Source: Nocardia camponoti
GTDB lineage: Bacteria > Actinomycetota > Actinomycetes > Mycobacteriales > Mycobacteriaceae
Length of the DNA: 64,000 nucleotides
Direction: 5' to 3'
Assembly (NCBI RefSeq): GCF_014646135.1
Contig: NZ_BMMW01000003.1
Location: 283,025-347,024 of the forward strand
The stretch's first letter is position 1. Every line of letters starts with the position of its first letter. Below the pieces are notes generated by a model. The model was not told the origin of the DNA. It saw nothing but the letters and a program-made list of their open reading frames with translations, and ran no database searches. Shown here piece by piece: positions 1 through 8,450 of the stretch. The translations under genes were made by a program, and so were the position numbers.

Positions 1-429
1 GACAGTGCCACCGGCGGCGGTGATCTTGTCCTTGGCGGACCCGGTCACCTTGTCGGCGGTAATCTGCACGGCCACGGTGATGTCGCCATCGCCGAGGACC
101 TTAACCAGCTCGTTCTTGCGAACGGCGCCCGCAGCGACCAGCTCGGCCTTACCGACCGTGCCGCCCTCGGGGAACAGCTCCGCGATACGGCCCACGTTCA
201 CGACCTGGTATTCGGTGCGGAACGCGTTCTTGAAGCCCTTGAGCTTCGGCAGACGCATGTGAAGCGGCATCTGGCCACCCTCGAACGCCGGGGAGACGTT
301 CTTGCGTGCCTTGGTGCCCTTGGTACCGCGACCAGCGGTCTTGCCCTTGGAACCTTCACCGCGACCCACACGGGTCTTTTCGGTCTTGGAACCCGGCGCA
401 GGACGCAGGTGGTGCAATTTGATGGTCAT
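1..429 (-). CDS. rplO: 50S ribosomal protein L15 (C-terminus cut by window edge)
   Basis: L15 is a large-subunit protein that binds 23S rRNA late in assembly. The 143 codons present begin [18 protein letters not shown] and contain the Gly/Lys-rich RNA-binding stretch [18 protein letters not shown] near residues 21-38, typical of the family. L15 is usually about 147 residues, so only the last few residues are missing at the left edge. It is the last gene visible of the rpsH-rplF-rplR-rpsE-rpmD-rplO unit and starts 2 bp after the rpmD stop, so it is almost certainly co-transcribed. Confidence 0.97.
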   Translation of the reverse strand, partial: MTIKLHHLRPAPGSKTEKTRVGRGEGSKGKTAGRGTKGTKARKNVSPAFEGGQMPLHMRLPKLKGFKNAFRTEYQVVNVGRIAELFPEGGTVGKAELVAAGAVRKNELVKVLGDGDITVAVQITADKVTGSAKDKITAAGGTV

Positions 430-431
430 GT

Positions 432-611
432 CTAGACCTCCTCAACTGTTACGAGGTGGCGCACGACGTTGATCAGACCGCGGTTCTGAGCGTTGTCCTC
501 ACGAACAACCGTCTGGCGGATCTTACGAAGGCCGAGCGTACGCAGGGACTCCTTCTGATTCGCCTTGGCGCCGATGGTGCTCTTGATCTGGGTCACTTTG
601 AGATCAGCCAT
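432..611 (-). CDS. rpmD: 50S ribosomal protein L30
   Basis: A 59-residue L30, the usual bacterial length. It starts [20 protein letters not shown] and keeps the ferredoxin-like core with the [14 protein letters not shown] segment that contacts 23S rRNA. A longer reading frame extends upstream into rpsE. The ATG at 611 was chosen because it gives the family length and follows rpsE directly (one base between genes). It sits between rpsE and rplO in the conserved spc order. Confidence 0.97.
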   Translation of the reverse strand: MADLKVTQIKSTIGAKANQKESLRTLGLRKIRQTVVREDNAQNRGLINVVRHLVTVEEV

Positions 612-612
612 G

Positions 613-1272
613 TCAGGCTCCCTGTCCCGCACGCGCACGCAGCATGCCCGCCGGAGCGACGTCTTCGATGGGGAGACCGCGACGAGCGGCAACCTCTTCG
701 GGACGCTGAAGCATCTTGAGCGCGGCAACCGTCGCGTGAACGACGTTGATCGCATTGTCGCTACCGAGCGACTTGGCCAGAATGTCGTGAATGCCAGCGC
801 ATTCGAGCACGGCGCGAGCCGCACCACCGGCGATCACACCGGTACCGGGCGAAGCCGGACGCAGCATGACGACACCGGCCGCCGCCTCACCCTGAACGGG
901 GTGAGTAATGGTCGAACCGATCATCGGGACGCGGAAGAAGCTCTTGCGAGCCTCCTCGACACCCTTCTGAATGGCCGCGGGAACTTCCTTGGCCTTGCCG
1001 TAGCCGACGCCGACGAGACCATTGCCGTCACCGACGATCACGAGGGCGGTGAAGCTGAAGCGACGACCACCCTTCACGACCTTCGACACACGGTTGATCG
1101 CGACAACGCGCTCAAGCTGGTTCTTCTCGGCAGCGTTGTCACGGCGGTCGTTGCCACCGCGACGGTCGCCGCCGCCACGCCGGTTGTTGCCCTCAGGGCC
1201 ACCGGCGTTGCTGTTGTTGTTGTTTGCTCCGGCGGGTCCGTTTCCGCCGTCACGCCGCTGACGTCCCGGCAT
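613..1272 (-). CDS. rpsE: 30S ribosomal protein S5
   Basis: A 219-residue S5, which acts in decoding accuracy and mRNA unwinding at the ribosome entry site. The N-terminal ~50 residues are a low-complexity Gly/Asn/Arg extension common in actinobacterial S5. The double-stranded-RNA-binding fold follows ([20 protein letters not shown], then [13 protein letters not shown]), and then the C-terminal domain ([20 protein letters not shown]). It lies between rplR and rpmD in the spc order. The Asn/Gly-rich extension is the only unusual part. Confidence 0.97.
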   Translation of the reverse strand: MPGRQRRDGGNGPAGANNNNSNAGGPEGNNRRGGGDRRGGNDRRDNAAEKNQLERVVAINRVSKVVKGGRRFSFTALVIVGDGNGLVGVGYGKAKEVPAAIQKGVEEARKSFFRVPMIGSTITHPVQGEAAAGVVMLRPASPGTGVIAGGAARAVLECAGIHDILAKSLGSDNAINVVHATVAALKMLQRPEEVAARRGLPIEDVAPAGMLRARAGQGA

Positions 1273-1303
1273 CAGACGTTCCCTTCGTTCGTAAGCTTGA
1301 TCA

Positions 1304-1711
1304 TCAGAACTTCAACCCGCCTTCACGAGCGGCATCCGCGAGCGCGGCGATACGACCGTGGTAGTCGTGACCGCCACGGTCGAAGACGACAGCCTCGACG
1401 CCGGCAGCCTTGGCACGCTCAGCGATAAGCTGACCGACCTTGGCGCCCTTGGCGGACTTGTCGCCCTCAAGCGCACGCACATCGGCCTCGATCGAGGAAG
1501 CCGAAGCGATGGTCTTGCCGACCGAGTCGTCAACGAGCTGCGCGTGCAGGTGGCGCGCGGAGCGGTTGACAACGAGACGGGGACGCTCGGAAGTGCCGAG
1601 GACCTTCTTACGAAGGCGGAAGTGGCGACGGTTCTTGGACAGACGACGCTTGGTCGAGTTGTCCTTGCCCAGCGGAGTCCGCTTGGCCTTCTGGTTTTCA
1701 GTTTGCGCCAT
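1304..1711 (-). CDS. rplR: 50S ribosomal protein L18
   Basis: A 135-residue L18, part of the 5S rRNA ribonucleoprotein with L5 and L25. The basic N-terminus ([20 protein letters not shown]) precedes the conserved [20 protein letters not shown] strand and the C-terminal [24 protein letters not shown]-binding segment. An in-frame ATG two codons upstream exists; the ATG at 1711 (MAQTEN) looks the more family-like start. The rplF stop lies 2 bp upstream of it. Confidence 0.96.
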   Translation of the reverse strand: MAQTENQKAKRTPLGKDNSTKRRLSKNRRHFRLRKKVLGTSERPRLVVNRSARHLHAQLVDDSVGKTIASASSIEADVRALEGDKSAKGAKVGQLIAERAKAAGVEAVVFDRGGHDYHGRIAALADAAREGGLKF

Positions 1712-1713
1712 GA

Positions 1714-2253
1714 TCACTTACCCGTCTTTCCGACCTTGCGGCGAACGACCTCGCCGGCGTAGCGGATGCCCTTGCCCTTGTACGGGTCGGGCTTACGCAG
1801 ACCGTGGATGACAGCGGCGATCTGACCGACCGCCTGCTTGTCGATCCCGGCGACCGAGAACTTGGTCGGCGACTCCACCGCGAAGGTGATGCCCGCCGGG
1901 GCCTCGATCGGCACCGGGTGGCTGTAACCCAGGGCGAACTCGAGGTTCGAGCCCTTGGCGGCCACACGGTAACCAACGCCGAAGATTTCCATCTTCTTCT
2001 CGTAGCCCTTGGTGACGCCCTCGATCATGTTGGCGATCAGGGTGCGCGAAAGGCCGTGAAGTGCACGGTTGGCGCGCTCGTCGTTCGGGCGAACGACCTC
2101 AAGCTCGTTGCCCTCACCCTTAACAACGGTGATGGGCTCGGCGACGGTGTGCGACAGGGTGCCCTTGGGCCCCTTCACCGTGACGACCTGGCCGTCAATG
2201 GTGATGTCAACACCGGCCGGGATTTCAATTGGCTTCTTACCAATACGCGACAT
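1714..2253 (-). CDS. rplF: 50S ribosomal protein L6
   Basis: A 179-residue L6 with its two repeated domains. It starts [20 protein letters not shown] and carries the C-terminal family signature ([20 protein letters not shown]), which contacts the sarcin-ricin loop region of 23S rRNA. Length and both ends match the family. It lies between rpsH (15 bp away) and rplR (2 bp away) in the co-transcribed second half of spc. Confidence 0.97.
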   Translation of the reverse strand: MSRIGKKPIEIPAGVDITIDGQVVTVKGPKGTLSHTVAEPITVVKGEGNELEVVRPNDERANRALHGLSRTLIANMIEGVTKGYEKKMEIFGVGYRVAAKGSNLEFALGYSHPVPIEAPAGITFAVESPTKFSVAGIDKQAVGQIAAVIHGLRKPDPYKGKGIRYAGEVVRRKVGKTGK

Positions 2254-2268
2254 TAGTCCTGACCTCCC

Positions 2269-2667
2269 TTACCAGACGTAGGCGAGGACTTCGCCCCCGA
2301 CGCCCTGTTTGGCCGCTTGACGGTCGGTGAGCAGACCGGTCGACGTGGAGATAATCGCCACGCCGAGGCCGCCGAGGACCTTAGGCAGGTTGGTGGACTT
2401 GGCGTACACGCGCAGACCCGGCTTGGAAACGCGACGCAGGCCCTGAAGGCTGCGCTCACGGCTGGGGCCGTACTTGAGGTCGACGATGAGGCTCTTGCCC
2501 ACCGGTGCGTCCTCGGTGCGGTAATCGGCGATGTAGCCCTCACGCTTCAAGATCTCGGCGATGTTCGCCTTGAGCTTGGAGTGGGGCGCCTTCACCTGAT
2601 CGTGGTACGCCGAGTTGGCGTTGCGCAGACGCGTCAAGAAGTCTGCGATCGGATCAGTCATGGTCAT
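2269..2667 (-). CDS. rpsH: 30S ribosomal protein S8
   Basis: A 132-residue S8, a primary 16S rRNA binder. It starts [18 protein letters not shown] and ends with the diagnostic [20 protein letters not shown] signature. It is the first gene of the second spc unit. In the canonical order rpsN would sit immediately upstream; here about 4 kb of unrelated genes intervene, and rpsH has its own promoter about 205 bp upstream. Confidence 0.97.
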   Translation of the reverse strand: MTMTDPIADFLTRLRNANSAYHDQVKAPHSKLKANIAEILKREGYIADYRTEDAPVGKSLIVDLKYGPSRERSLQGLRRVSKPGLRVYAKSTNLPKVLGGLGVAIISTSTGLLTDRQAAKQGVGGEVLAYVW

Positions 2668-2873
2668 GGTTAGACCTCGACACCTTTCTCGCCGCGGTTC
2701 CCATGCAGCATCATGCGCATTTTCATGCGCTGACCGTGGGCCTACGACAATTCGGCTGGTCCGGCCGAAGGTTTTTCGACCGGATGAGGACTCTTGCGAG
2801 CTCTCGGTGCACTGGGCGGCGTCTCGGGCGAGCTAGCGCGCGATAGACACAGATGTGCCCAGGCAACCGCTCT

Positions 2874-2902
2874 AGTGTAGACAATGCCGTGGTCGGGGCC
2901 AA
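2874..2902 (-). promoter_or_regulatory. Promoter of the rpsH-rplO unit
   Basis: Read on the minus strand: TTGGCC (2902-2897), a 17-bp spacer, then TACACT (2879-2874). The bases after the -10 (AGAGCGGTTGCCTG) match almost exactly those after the rplN promoter at 8325-8354 and share GGTTGCC with the rpsJ promoter. The rest of 2668-2873 would be an untranslated leader of about 200 nt, in which I see no other gene. Promoter assignment is by pattern only. Confidence 0.7.
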
Positions 2903-2913
2903 AATCGGGGGTG

Positions 2914-4143
2914 TTAGTTCCCGGTTGCTTGCCGCTTTCGGGGGCGGGCGAAGCGGTTCATGATCGGCAGGTCGACCCAGCGATACATACCTGCCGCGAT
3001 CGCGAGGGCTACCGCGAGGCTGAGCAGCGCGAATCCGGCCCAGCCGAGAATGCCGAAGCGATGGCCGCCGATGAGGTAGCGGGTGATCACGACCATCACC
3101 GGGAACTGGATGAGATAGAAGGCGAACGACACGTTGCCGAGCCACACCATGCGCGGGTGGGAGTTGAGTCCGCGAATGCCGTTGAGATCGCGCACGGCCA
3201 TTGTCGCGACGACGGCGGTCATCGGGACAAGCAGCAACGCCGACATCTTGTAGTTGACCGGAACCACCCACGTCGCGGCGAACGCGACAGCGAGCGCGAA
3301 CAGCGGCGGCCCCATTCGCACGTTGCGCCACACGCCTTCTAACACCATGCGCGCGGCGAGCACGCCGAGGAAGAACTCGGGCAGTCGCGTGAGGGGGAAG
3401 GTGTAGCTGAGCCAGTAGGAAAGCGAGACCGGGATGTCGGGCTGAACGAACCACGCGGGGTGGGCGTGCAGTTCGAATTTCGGGGAAACATCGCCTGGCT
3501 GGAGGCGTGGCGCGAAGGCGTTCGCGATTTCCTTCGGCCCGTCAACCCACAGGTAAAGCGCGGTGTGGATGGCGAGGATCGCGAGCATGATCGCCGCGAA
3601 GGCGAGCAGCAGACGTCGCGTTGGGATGCGCATGATCAGCGGCAGCGCGAGCGGAAAGCAAAGGTAGAAAAGCACTTCCGCCGCCAACGACCACGCGGGC
3701 ACATTCAGGCCGCCGATCGTCGTCCACTTCGGAACCCATGTATGTACAAGCAACAGGTTGGGCACCCAAACAATTGCACGCGAAAGCGGAACGCTTGCAG
3801 CGACAACAAACGCGGCAGCCGCGAGCAGGTGCATCGGATAAATCTTGAGCACGCGGCGTCGATAGAACCCGCGCACCGACATTCCCGGCCGGAACGACCA
3901 GTAAATGATGAAGCCCGAAAGCACGAAGAAGAACGTGACGCCGGCCGCGCCCAACTGCATGGGAACGAACGAGTGAATCGTGCGGAACAGTTCGGATTTT
4001 TGGAACGGATAAACCGGCAGGAAAACCAGCGCGTGCAGCACGAAAACCGCGAACGCCGCCCACCAGCGCGCCCCCGTCAGCGACGGGAGCGGCGGGCGTG
4101 AACCAGTTTTCGCGGTGGTCGGCTTGGGGGCGACGGTCGTCAT
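2914..4143 (-). CDS. Acyltransferase-3 family membrane protein
   Basis: A 409-residue integral membrane acyltransferase of the OafA/YrhL type, which transfers acetyl or other acyl groups to cell-surface glycans or lipids. The family's R-x10-H motif is visible in TGARWWAAFAVFVLHA (around residues 24-39), followed by VTFFFVLSGFIIYW and about ten hydrophobic segments. Its start overlaps the stop of the upstream SGNH hydrolase gene (ATGA), so the two are translationally coupled. In many bacteria these two activities sit in one polypeptide, so this pair may be a split AT3-SGNH system. The substrate cannot be told from sequence. Confidence 0.85.
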   Translation of the reverse strand: MTTVAPKPTTAKTGSRPPLPSLTGARWWAAFAVFVLHALVFLPVYPFQKSELFRTIHSFVPMQLGAAGVTFFFVLSGFIIYWSFRPGMSVRGFYRRRVLKIYPMHLLAAAAFVVAASVPLSRAIVWVPNLLLVHTWVPKWTTIGGLNVPAWSLAAEVLFYLCFPLALPLIMRIPTRRLLLAFAAIMLAILAIHTALYLWVDGPKEIANAFAPRLQPGDVSPKFELHAHPAWFVQPDIPVSLSYWLSYTFPLTRLPEFFLGVLAARMVLEGVWRNVRMGPPLFALAVAFAATWVVPVNYKMSALLLVPMTAVVATMAVRDLNGIRGLNSHPRMVWLGNVSFAFYLIQFPVMVVITRYLIGGHRFGILGWAGFALLSLAVALAIAAGMYRWVDLPIMNRFARPRKRQATGN

Positions 4144-5039
4144 CGGCGGCTGTCGAAAATCGCTTGCGCGACGGCGGCGTCACCGCGCGCCGACGGGTGG
4201 AACGGCAGACCGATCGCGTCGGCGCGTGGATCGATGATGCCGTTGATCCACGGTTCGGCCGAGCACAGGCCGTGGCCGCGCGTCGCCGCGCGCGCGTCGA
4301 AGAACTCGACGCCGAGCAGTTTCGCCGCTTCGCGCTGGGCGGTGTCGACGCTGTTCAGGTACGCCTGCAGCGCTTGGGCGCGCGGCTGCACGATCGGCGA
4401 CGGGCCGAACACGTTCAAGCACAACTTCGTCGCGCCCGGTTCCATGACCTCGGGGTAGCCGACGATCACGACGCGGGCATTCGGCGCGTAGAAGCGAATG
4501 TAAGTGAGCGCGTTGCGCATGCGCTCGGCGTAACGCTCGCCGGTCACGCCACGGAAATCGGGGATGCGACCCTGTTCGGCCGCTTCGATGTCGCAGCCGC
4601 GAATCAGGTCGAGCACGCAGTCGGTGAGCGCGTTCCACAGCGTCGACGGGTGCTCGCCCCACGAGTCGTTGGCGCCGAATTGGAGTGCGACGAGTTCGGT
4701 CGCGGGACCGAAGCCGCCTGCCCGGTCGGCGTCGCGGGTTTCGAGTGCGAGGGTGAAGCCGGGGCCCGTGTCGATCGACGCGCCGGAGCACGACACGTCG
4801 ACGACGTCGTTGTTCGCCTTCATCAGCGTGGTCAACTGGGTCGGCCACGAAGTGTCTTTGCGGACGCAGTGGACGTTCTCGGTGAACGGGTCCCAGTTGT
4901 TGGCGCTGAACGAATCACCAAGTACCACAAGCTTTTTCCCAGCGGGGGCTTGCGCCGGTGCTGGATCTGCGTGGGCGGTTGCGATGGTGACCGATAGCGC
5001 TGCGCAGGTCGCGAAGAGCAGTCGCGTTAGGCGTGCCAT
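4140..5039 (-). CDS. Secreted SGNH/GDSL-type hydrolase
   Basis: A 299-residue protein with an N-terminal signal peptide (hydrophobic LLFATCAALSVTIATAHA, probable cleavage after AHA near residue 24). The SGNH blocks are present: VVLGDSFSANNWDP (block I nucleophile Ser), a Gly in ELVALQFGANDSWG (block III GxND), and a C-terminal Asp-x-x-His-like stretch DAIGLPFHPSARGD (block V). Such enzymes are esterases or acetyl-transferring partners acting outside the membrane. It overlaps the acyltransferase gene by 4 bp and follows a lipoprotein gene by 3 bp. Together they look like a cell-envelope acyl-modification operon. Confidence 0.83.
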   Translation of the reverse strand: MARLTRLLFATCAALSVTIATAHADPAPAQAPAGKKLVVLGDSFSANNWDPFTENVHCVRKDTSWPTQLTTLMKANNDVVDVSCSGASIDTGPGFTLALETRDADRAGGFGPATELVALQFGANDSWGEHPSTLWNALTDCVLDLIRGCDIEAAEQGRIPDFRGVTGERYAERMRNALTYIRFYAPNARVVIVGYPEVMEPGATKLCLNVFGPSPIVQPRAQALQAYLNSVDTAQREAAKLLGVEFFDARAATRGHGLCSAEPWINGIIDPRADAIGLPFHPSARGDAAVAQAIFDSRR

Positions 5040-5042
5040 TGA

Positions 5043-5438
5043 TCAGTAACCTGCGCGGGGTTCGAAGCCGGGGAGGTTCAGCGTGGGCGCCTGCGCGGGC
5101 TGTTGCGCGGGGGCGGGCTGGGGCGCGGGCTGCGGGGCCGGTTGCGGTGCTGGCTGCACGGCAGGGGCGGGCTGCGGCGCCGGGGCGGGCGTTTCGACCT
5201 GCGGGGCCGGGGCTTCGACGGTGGTCGTCGCGCTCGGCTCCGGCGCGACGACCGGTGCGGATGAGGTTATCGGGGCGACCGTTGTGGTTGTCGGCGCGAC
5301 GGTGGCGCTGGTAGGAGCCGGTTTGGCTTCTTCGCTGCCTCCGCACGCGGTCATCGCGCCGACGATCAAGAACCCACCAACCACGCCAGTCGCAAGTCGA
5401 CCAGCGCGCCGCATCTTTGAACTCACCGAAAACCCCAT
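5043..5438 (-). CDS. Pro/Ala/Gln-rich predicted lipoprotein
   Basis: A 131-residue protein of unknown function. An N-terminal hydrophobic segment (RLATGVVGGFLIVGAMTACGG) ends in a lipobox-like MTAC, suggesting membrane anchoring at Cys32. The rest is a Thr/Val/Pro region and then a Pro-Ala-Gln repeat (units of QPAP) spanning roughly residues 83-120. Such stretches commonly cross the cell wall. It is first in the run lipoprotein - SGNH hydrolase - acyltransferase and may be a wall-spanning partner of them (inference). The start could also be Met9. Confidence 0.65.
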   Translation of the reverse strand: MGFSVSSKMRRAGRLATGVVGGFLIVGAMTACGGSEEAKPAPTSATVAPTTTTVAPITSSAPVVAPEPSATTTVEAPAPQVETPAPAPQPAPAVQPAPQPAPQPAPQPAPAQQPAQAPTLNLPGFEPRAGY

Positions 5439-5563
5439 ATCGATCTTAAAGTGACTCGCTTCACTTCAGGTCGCAGCATACCGATCGCCTCGGGTTTGCC
5501 AGGGCAAAATGGGTGCCCCAATTAAATTAGGGCCAAACCTTGGTTGAGCTTGGTTGGTTGTGC

Positions 5564-5770
5564 TCAGGAGAAGAAGCACAGGAAGTCATAGAGCGGCGGC
5601 TTCTCGACGCTGCCGGTGGAGAACAGGAACTGCGCGATCGGCGAGCACATCAGGTTCCCGTCGGCCGACCCAGTTGAGCCGGTGCTGGGCGTGGTAGCCG
5701 CGTTCGCGGTTGCGATAGGTGCGATGACGAGCGCGGAACACAGCGCGGCAGTGGTGATGAACTTCCTCAT
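5564..5770 (-). CDS. Small secreted protein, unknown function
   Basis: A 68-residue frame starting MRKFITTAALCSALVIAP, with a clear Sec signal peptide ending at ANA-A (about residue 24). The mature part of about 44 residues starts with a Thr/Ser/Gly linker and ends ...PPLYDFLCFFS, with two Cys that could form a disulfide. A longer frame starts upstream at 5851, but the ATG at 5770 puts the signal peptide at the N-terminus. I do not recognise a family. The bases at 5439-5563 hold only a direct repeat of CTTGGTTG. Confidence 0.5.
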   Translation of the reverse strand: MRKFITTAALCSALVIAPIATANAATTPSTGSTGSADGNLMCSPIAQFLFSTGSVEKPPLYDFLCFFS

Positions 5771-5956
5771 GCGCAGCAGCCAACACCATGCGCCGCGCTG
5801 CGCGGAGTGAAACGCACATATTTCCCCCCCGCGGCCACAGCTCGACAACAATCAGCGGTTGACGGCGCGTTTGACGCGAATTAGGGACGCCCAAGCGCAA
5901 CCCGACAGCTTCGGCAACCACGTCGCTCGACTGCCGCTGACGTCTATCATCAGTCC

Positions 5957-6610
5957 ATGACGCACGCGCCCGACGAGCGCCCCGACCTGCCTGAATACAT
6001 GACGTGGGAAGAGCTTGAGCAACTCCCCGAGGACATCGCCTCGTGCATCGAACTGTGGGACGGTCGCGTGGTCTGGGCGCGACGCGGGCCGGGGGAACAT
6101 CAGGAAGCCAGCAATCTGATGTGGAGTGAGTTACGTCGAGACGCGAAACGGGCGATGGCAAACGAGCCCGAGAGGTGCTGGCAGGTTCGCACCGAAACCA
6201 ACGTCTTCTTTGGCCACCACGGCAAATCCGACTTCGTGACTCCGGATTTCATGGTTCATCGGTGCCTGGATAAGGCATACGCCCACGTTCGCGCGGACGA
6301 CGCGGTCCTGGTCGGCGAGGTGCTTTCGCCGTCGAACACTGCCGCTGAGATGGATGCCAAAAGAGCTAAGTACGCGGCGGCGGGCATTCCCTGGTACTGG
6401 GAAGTCACCCTGCATCCTCGGCGTAGCGAGATCGCCTACGTGCAGGCATACGGCCTCGCGTCGGCCACCGGGACCTTGCCCGCGGGCGTCTCCCCCCTCC
6501 ACAAAGCTAACTACCTCTTGGCCGATGCGTGGTCACCAAATGACTCCACCCACATCGCCATCGACTTCCCGTTCCCGATCAGCATCCCGTGGACCGAGCT
6601 GTCACTTTAA
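5957..6610 (+). CDS. Uma2-family (DUF820) PD-(D/E)XK nuclease homologue
   Basis: A 217-residue protein of the Uma2 family, which has a restriction-endonuclease-like fold. Visible features are MTWEELEQLPED near the N-terminus, the acidic residue in DFVTPDFMV, the VLVGEVLSPSNTAAEMDAKR block (the E-V-L-S-P-S pattern with a following Lys), and AAGIPWYWEV. These form the predicted metal site. The cellular role of the family is poorly known. The start codon follows TATCAT (5945-5950) by 6 nt with no Shine-Dalgarno sequence, so the transcript may be leaderless. It is the only plus-strand gene in this insertion and converges on rpsN. Confidence 0.85.
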   Translation: MTHAPDERPDLPEYMTWEELEQLPEDIASCIELWDGRVVWARRGPGEHQEASNLMWSELRRDAKRAMANEPERCWQVRTETNVFFGHHGKSDFVTPDFMVHRCLDKAYAHVRADDAVLVGEVLSPSNTAAEMDAKRAKYAAAGIPWYWEVTLHPRRSEIAYVQAYGLASATGTLPAGVSPLHKANYLLADAWSPNDSTHIAIDFPFPISIPWTELSL

Positions 6611-6642
6611 TCTGGGCCGCGACTGCGCGAAAAACGCAACAA

Positions 6643-6673
6643 GGCACGGACTCTCGCATAGAAAGTCCGTGCC
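6643..6673 (-). terminator. Rho-independent terminator after rpsN
   Basis: A perfect 10-bp inverted repeat (GGCACGGACT at 6643-6652, AGTCCGTGCC at 6664-6673) with an 11-nt loop. On the minus strand it is followed by TTGTTGCGTTTTT, a U-rich tail. It lies between the convergent Uma2 gene and rpsN and may serve both. It closes the rplN-rplX-rplE-rpsN unit. Confidence 0.8.
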
Positions 6674-6720
6674 CTGCTTCGTTATTCGCCTAGACGGCTG
6701 CGCTCACGAAGAGCGCGGGC

Positions 6721-6906
6721 TCACCAGGAGCTCTTGTGCACGCCCGGGAGCTCACCGCGGTGCGCCATTTCACGCAGGCACACGCGGCAAAGGCCGAACT
6801 TGCGGTAAACCGCGTGGGGGCGGCCGCAACGCTGGCAGCGGGTGTAGGCGCGGACGCCGAACTTCGGCTTGGCCTCCGCCTTGATGCGCAGTGCTTTCTT
6901 AGCCAT
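6721..6906 (-). CDS. rpsN: 30S ribosomal protein S14, zinc-binding (type Z)
   Basis: A 61-residue S14 of the short, zinc-binding class: Cys24 and Cys27 in CQRCG, Cys40 and Cys43 in CRVC form the zinc site. The zinc-independent S14 that takes over under zinc limitation is not in this window. It is the last gene of the rplN-rplX-rplE-rpsN unit, 4 bp after rplE. Confidence 0.97.
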   Translation of the reverse strand: MAKKALRIKAEAKPKFGVRAYTRCQRCGRPHAVYRKFGLCRVCLREMAHRGELPGVHKSSW

Positions 6907-6910
6907 GTGC

Positions 6911-7474
6911 TCAGTTCTCCTTGAACGGGAAGCCGAGGTGCTTCAGCAGCGCGCGGCCTTCTTCGTTGTTGGTCGCGGTGGTGACCACGGTGATGTCCAT
7001 ACCACGCGGACGGTCAATGGAGTCCACGTCGATCTCGTGGAACATCGACTGCTCGCTGAGGCCGAACGTGTAGTTGCCGTTGCCGTCGAACTGCTTCGGC
7101 GAGAGACCGCGGAAGTCGCGGATACGGGGAAGCGCGATGGACACGAGACGGTCCAGGAACTCCCACATACGGTCGCCACGGAGGGTGACCTTCGCGCCGA
7201 TCGGCATGCCCTCACGGAGCTTGAACTGCGCGATCGACTTGGTGGCCTTGCGGACCTCCGGCTTCTGGCCGGTGATCAGCTCAAGGTCCTTGATGGCGCC
7301 GTTGATCAGCTTCGCGTCACGGGCGGCGTCGCCGACACCCATGTTGACGACGACCTTGACGACACCCGGGATCTGCATCACGTTGTCGTAGTCGAACTCG
7401 CCGTTGAGCGCGTCCTTGATCTCAGCGCGGTAGCGCGCCTTGAGGCGGGGCTGAGTCTGCTCAGAAGTGGTCAT
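6911..7474 (-). CDS. rplE: 50S ribosomal protein L5
   Basis: A 187-residue L5, which binds 5S rRNA and contacts P-site tRNA. It contains the family blocks [40 protein letters not shown] and [20 protein letters not shown]. Length and both ends fit the actinobacterial family. It lies between rplX and rpsN with 1-4 bp gaps. Confidence 0.97.
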   Translation of the reverse strand: MTTSEQTQPRLKARYRAEIKDALNGEFDYDNVMQIPGVVKVVVNMGVGDAARDAKLINGAIKDLELITGQKPEVRKATKSIAQFKLREGMPIGAKVTLRGDRMWEFLDRLVSIALPRIRDFRGLSPKQFDGNGNYTFGLSEQSMFHEIDVDSIDRPRGMDITVVTTATNNEEGRALLKHLGFPFKEN

Positions 7475-7475
7475 G

Positions 7476-7793
7476 TCAGATGTCCTTCCCGTTCTTACGG
7501 GAGATCCGAACCCGCTTACCGGTGGTTTCGTCGGTGCGGTAGCCCACGCGAGTGGGGTTACCGTCGGAATCGACGACCATCACGTTGGAAACCTGAATGG
7601 GGGCTTCCTGGGTCACGATGCCACCCGATGAGGCGCCACGCTGGTTCGCCGAGTCGGCGACGTGCTTCTTGATGCGATTCACGCCTTCGACGAGAATCTT
7701 GCCGGTCGCGGGGTAGGCCTGAATGACCTTGCCCTTCGCGCCCTTGTCCTTGCCCGAGATGACGAGGACGGTGTCACCCTTGTGCACCTTCAT
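7476..7793 (-). CDS. rplX: 50S ribosomal protein L24
   Basis: A 105-residue L24, an assembly-initiating 23S rRNA binder. The KOW motif region is [35 protein letters not shown] and the C-terminal RKNGKDI are also typical. It starts 2 bp after the rplN stop. Confidence 0.97.
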   Translation of the reverse strand: MKVHKGDTVLVISGKDKGAKGKVIQAYPATGKILVEGVNRIKKHVADSANQRGASSGGIVTQEAPIQVSNVMVVDSDGNPTRVGYRTDETTGKRVRISRKNGKDI

Positions 7794-7795
7794 GG

Positions 7796-8164
7796 TCAGA
7801 GCACCTCCGGGGCCAGCGAAACGATCTTCATGAAGCGCTTGTCGCGCAGCTCACGGCCGACAGGGCCGAAGATGCGGGTGCCACGCGGATCGTTGTCCGG
7901 CTTGATGAGGACGGCGGCGTTCTCATCGAACTTGATGTAGGAACCGTCCGGACGACGACGCTCCTTGGTGGTGCGAACGACGACAGCCTTGACGACGTCG
8001 CCCTTCTTGACGTTCGCGCCGGGGATGGCGTCCTTGACGGTGGCGACAATGATGTCACCAATTCCGGCATAGCGACGCGACGAGCCACCGAGCACGCGGA
8101 TGCAAAGGATTTCCTTCGCCCCGGTGTTGTCGGCGACGCGCAGTCGCGACTCCTGCTGAATCAC
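7796..8164 (-). CDS. rplN: 50S ribosomal protein L14
   Basis: A 122-residue L14 that forms intersubunit bridge B8 with 16S r[23 protein letters not shown] and [20 protein letters not shown] are family signatures. It opens the first spc unit. In the ancestral order rpsQ sits just upstream; here about 29.8 kb lies between them. Confidence 0.97.
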   Translation of the reverse strand: MIQQESRLRVADNTGAKEILCIRVLGGSSRRYAGIGDIIVATVKDAIPGANVKKGDVVKAVVVRTTKERRRPDGSYIKFDENAAVLIKPDNDPRGTRIFGPVGRELRDKRFMKIVSLAPEVL

Positions 8165-8324
8165 TTCAGCACCTCCTGGACCTGGATGTATACGTACGCC
8201 GGATTGCCGACCCGACGCACATGGTCAGTTGCCACCCGAAACGCGCGCCTGCCAGCGGAAATAGCTCTCCACTGGGGGTTCGCGGCCGAATCGCGAACGC
8301 ACAACGTTCGCAGGCAACCGGTCT

Positions 8325-8354
8325 AGTGTAGGCGAACCTGCAGCTCAGCCCCAA
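8325..8354 (-). promoter_or_regulatory. Promoter of the rplN-rpsN unit
   Basis: On the minus strand: TTGGGG (8354-8349), an 18-bp spacer, then TACACT (8330-8325), followed by AGACCGGTTGCCTG. The segment from the -10 through GGTTGCCTG matches the rpsH promoter at one base short of identity. The leader to the rplN start is about 160 nt and contains no gene I can support. Confidence 0.72.
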
Positions 8355-8450
8355 ACTGGGGTGTCTGGAAGCGAAGCGGCCTCGCAGTGACGGTAACAGG
8401 TGGCAGCATTACTGCTTGACGGCATTGCAGCTAGCGAGGACCATCGTGAC

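Noticed and set aside
565..1428. 287-codon plus-strand frame over rpsE
   Set aside because: It is antisense to rpsE and neighbouring genes whose identity is certain.
5083..5454. Plus-strand frame rich in Gly, Ala and Cys
   Set aside because: It is the antisense reading of the Pro-Ala-Gln repeat of the lipoprotein; the composition follows from that repeat.
8166..8354. 62-codon frame in the rplN leader with a C-E-R-C motif
   Set aside because: The cysteines fall on the conserved promoter-proximal GGTTGCCTG block, which explains them. There is no ribosome-binding site or family match.
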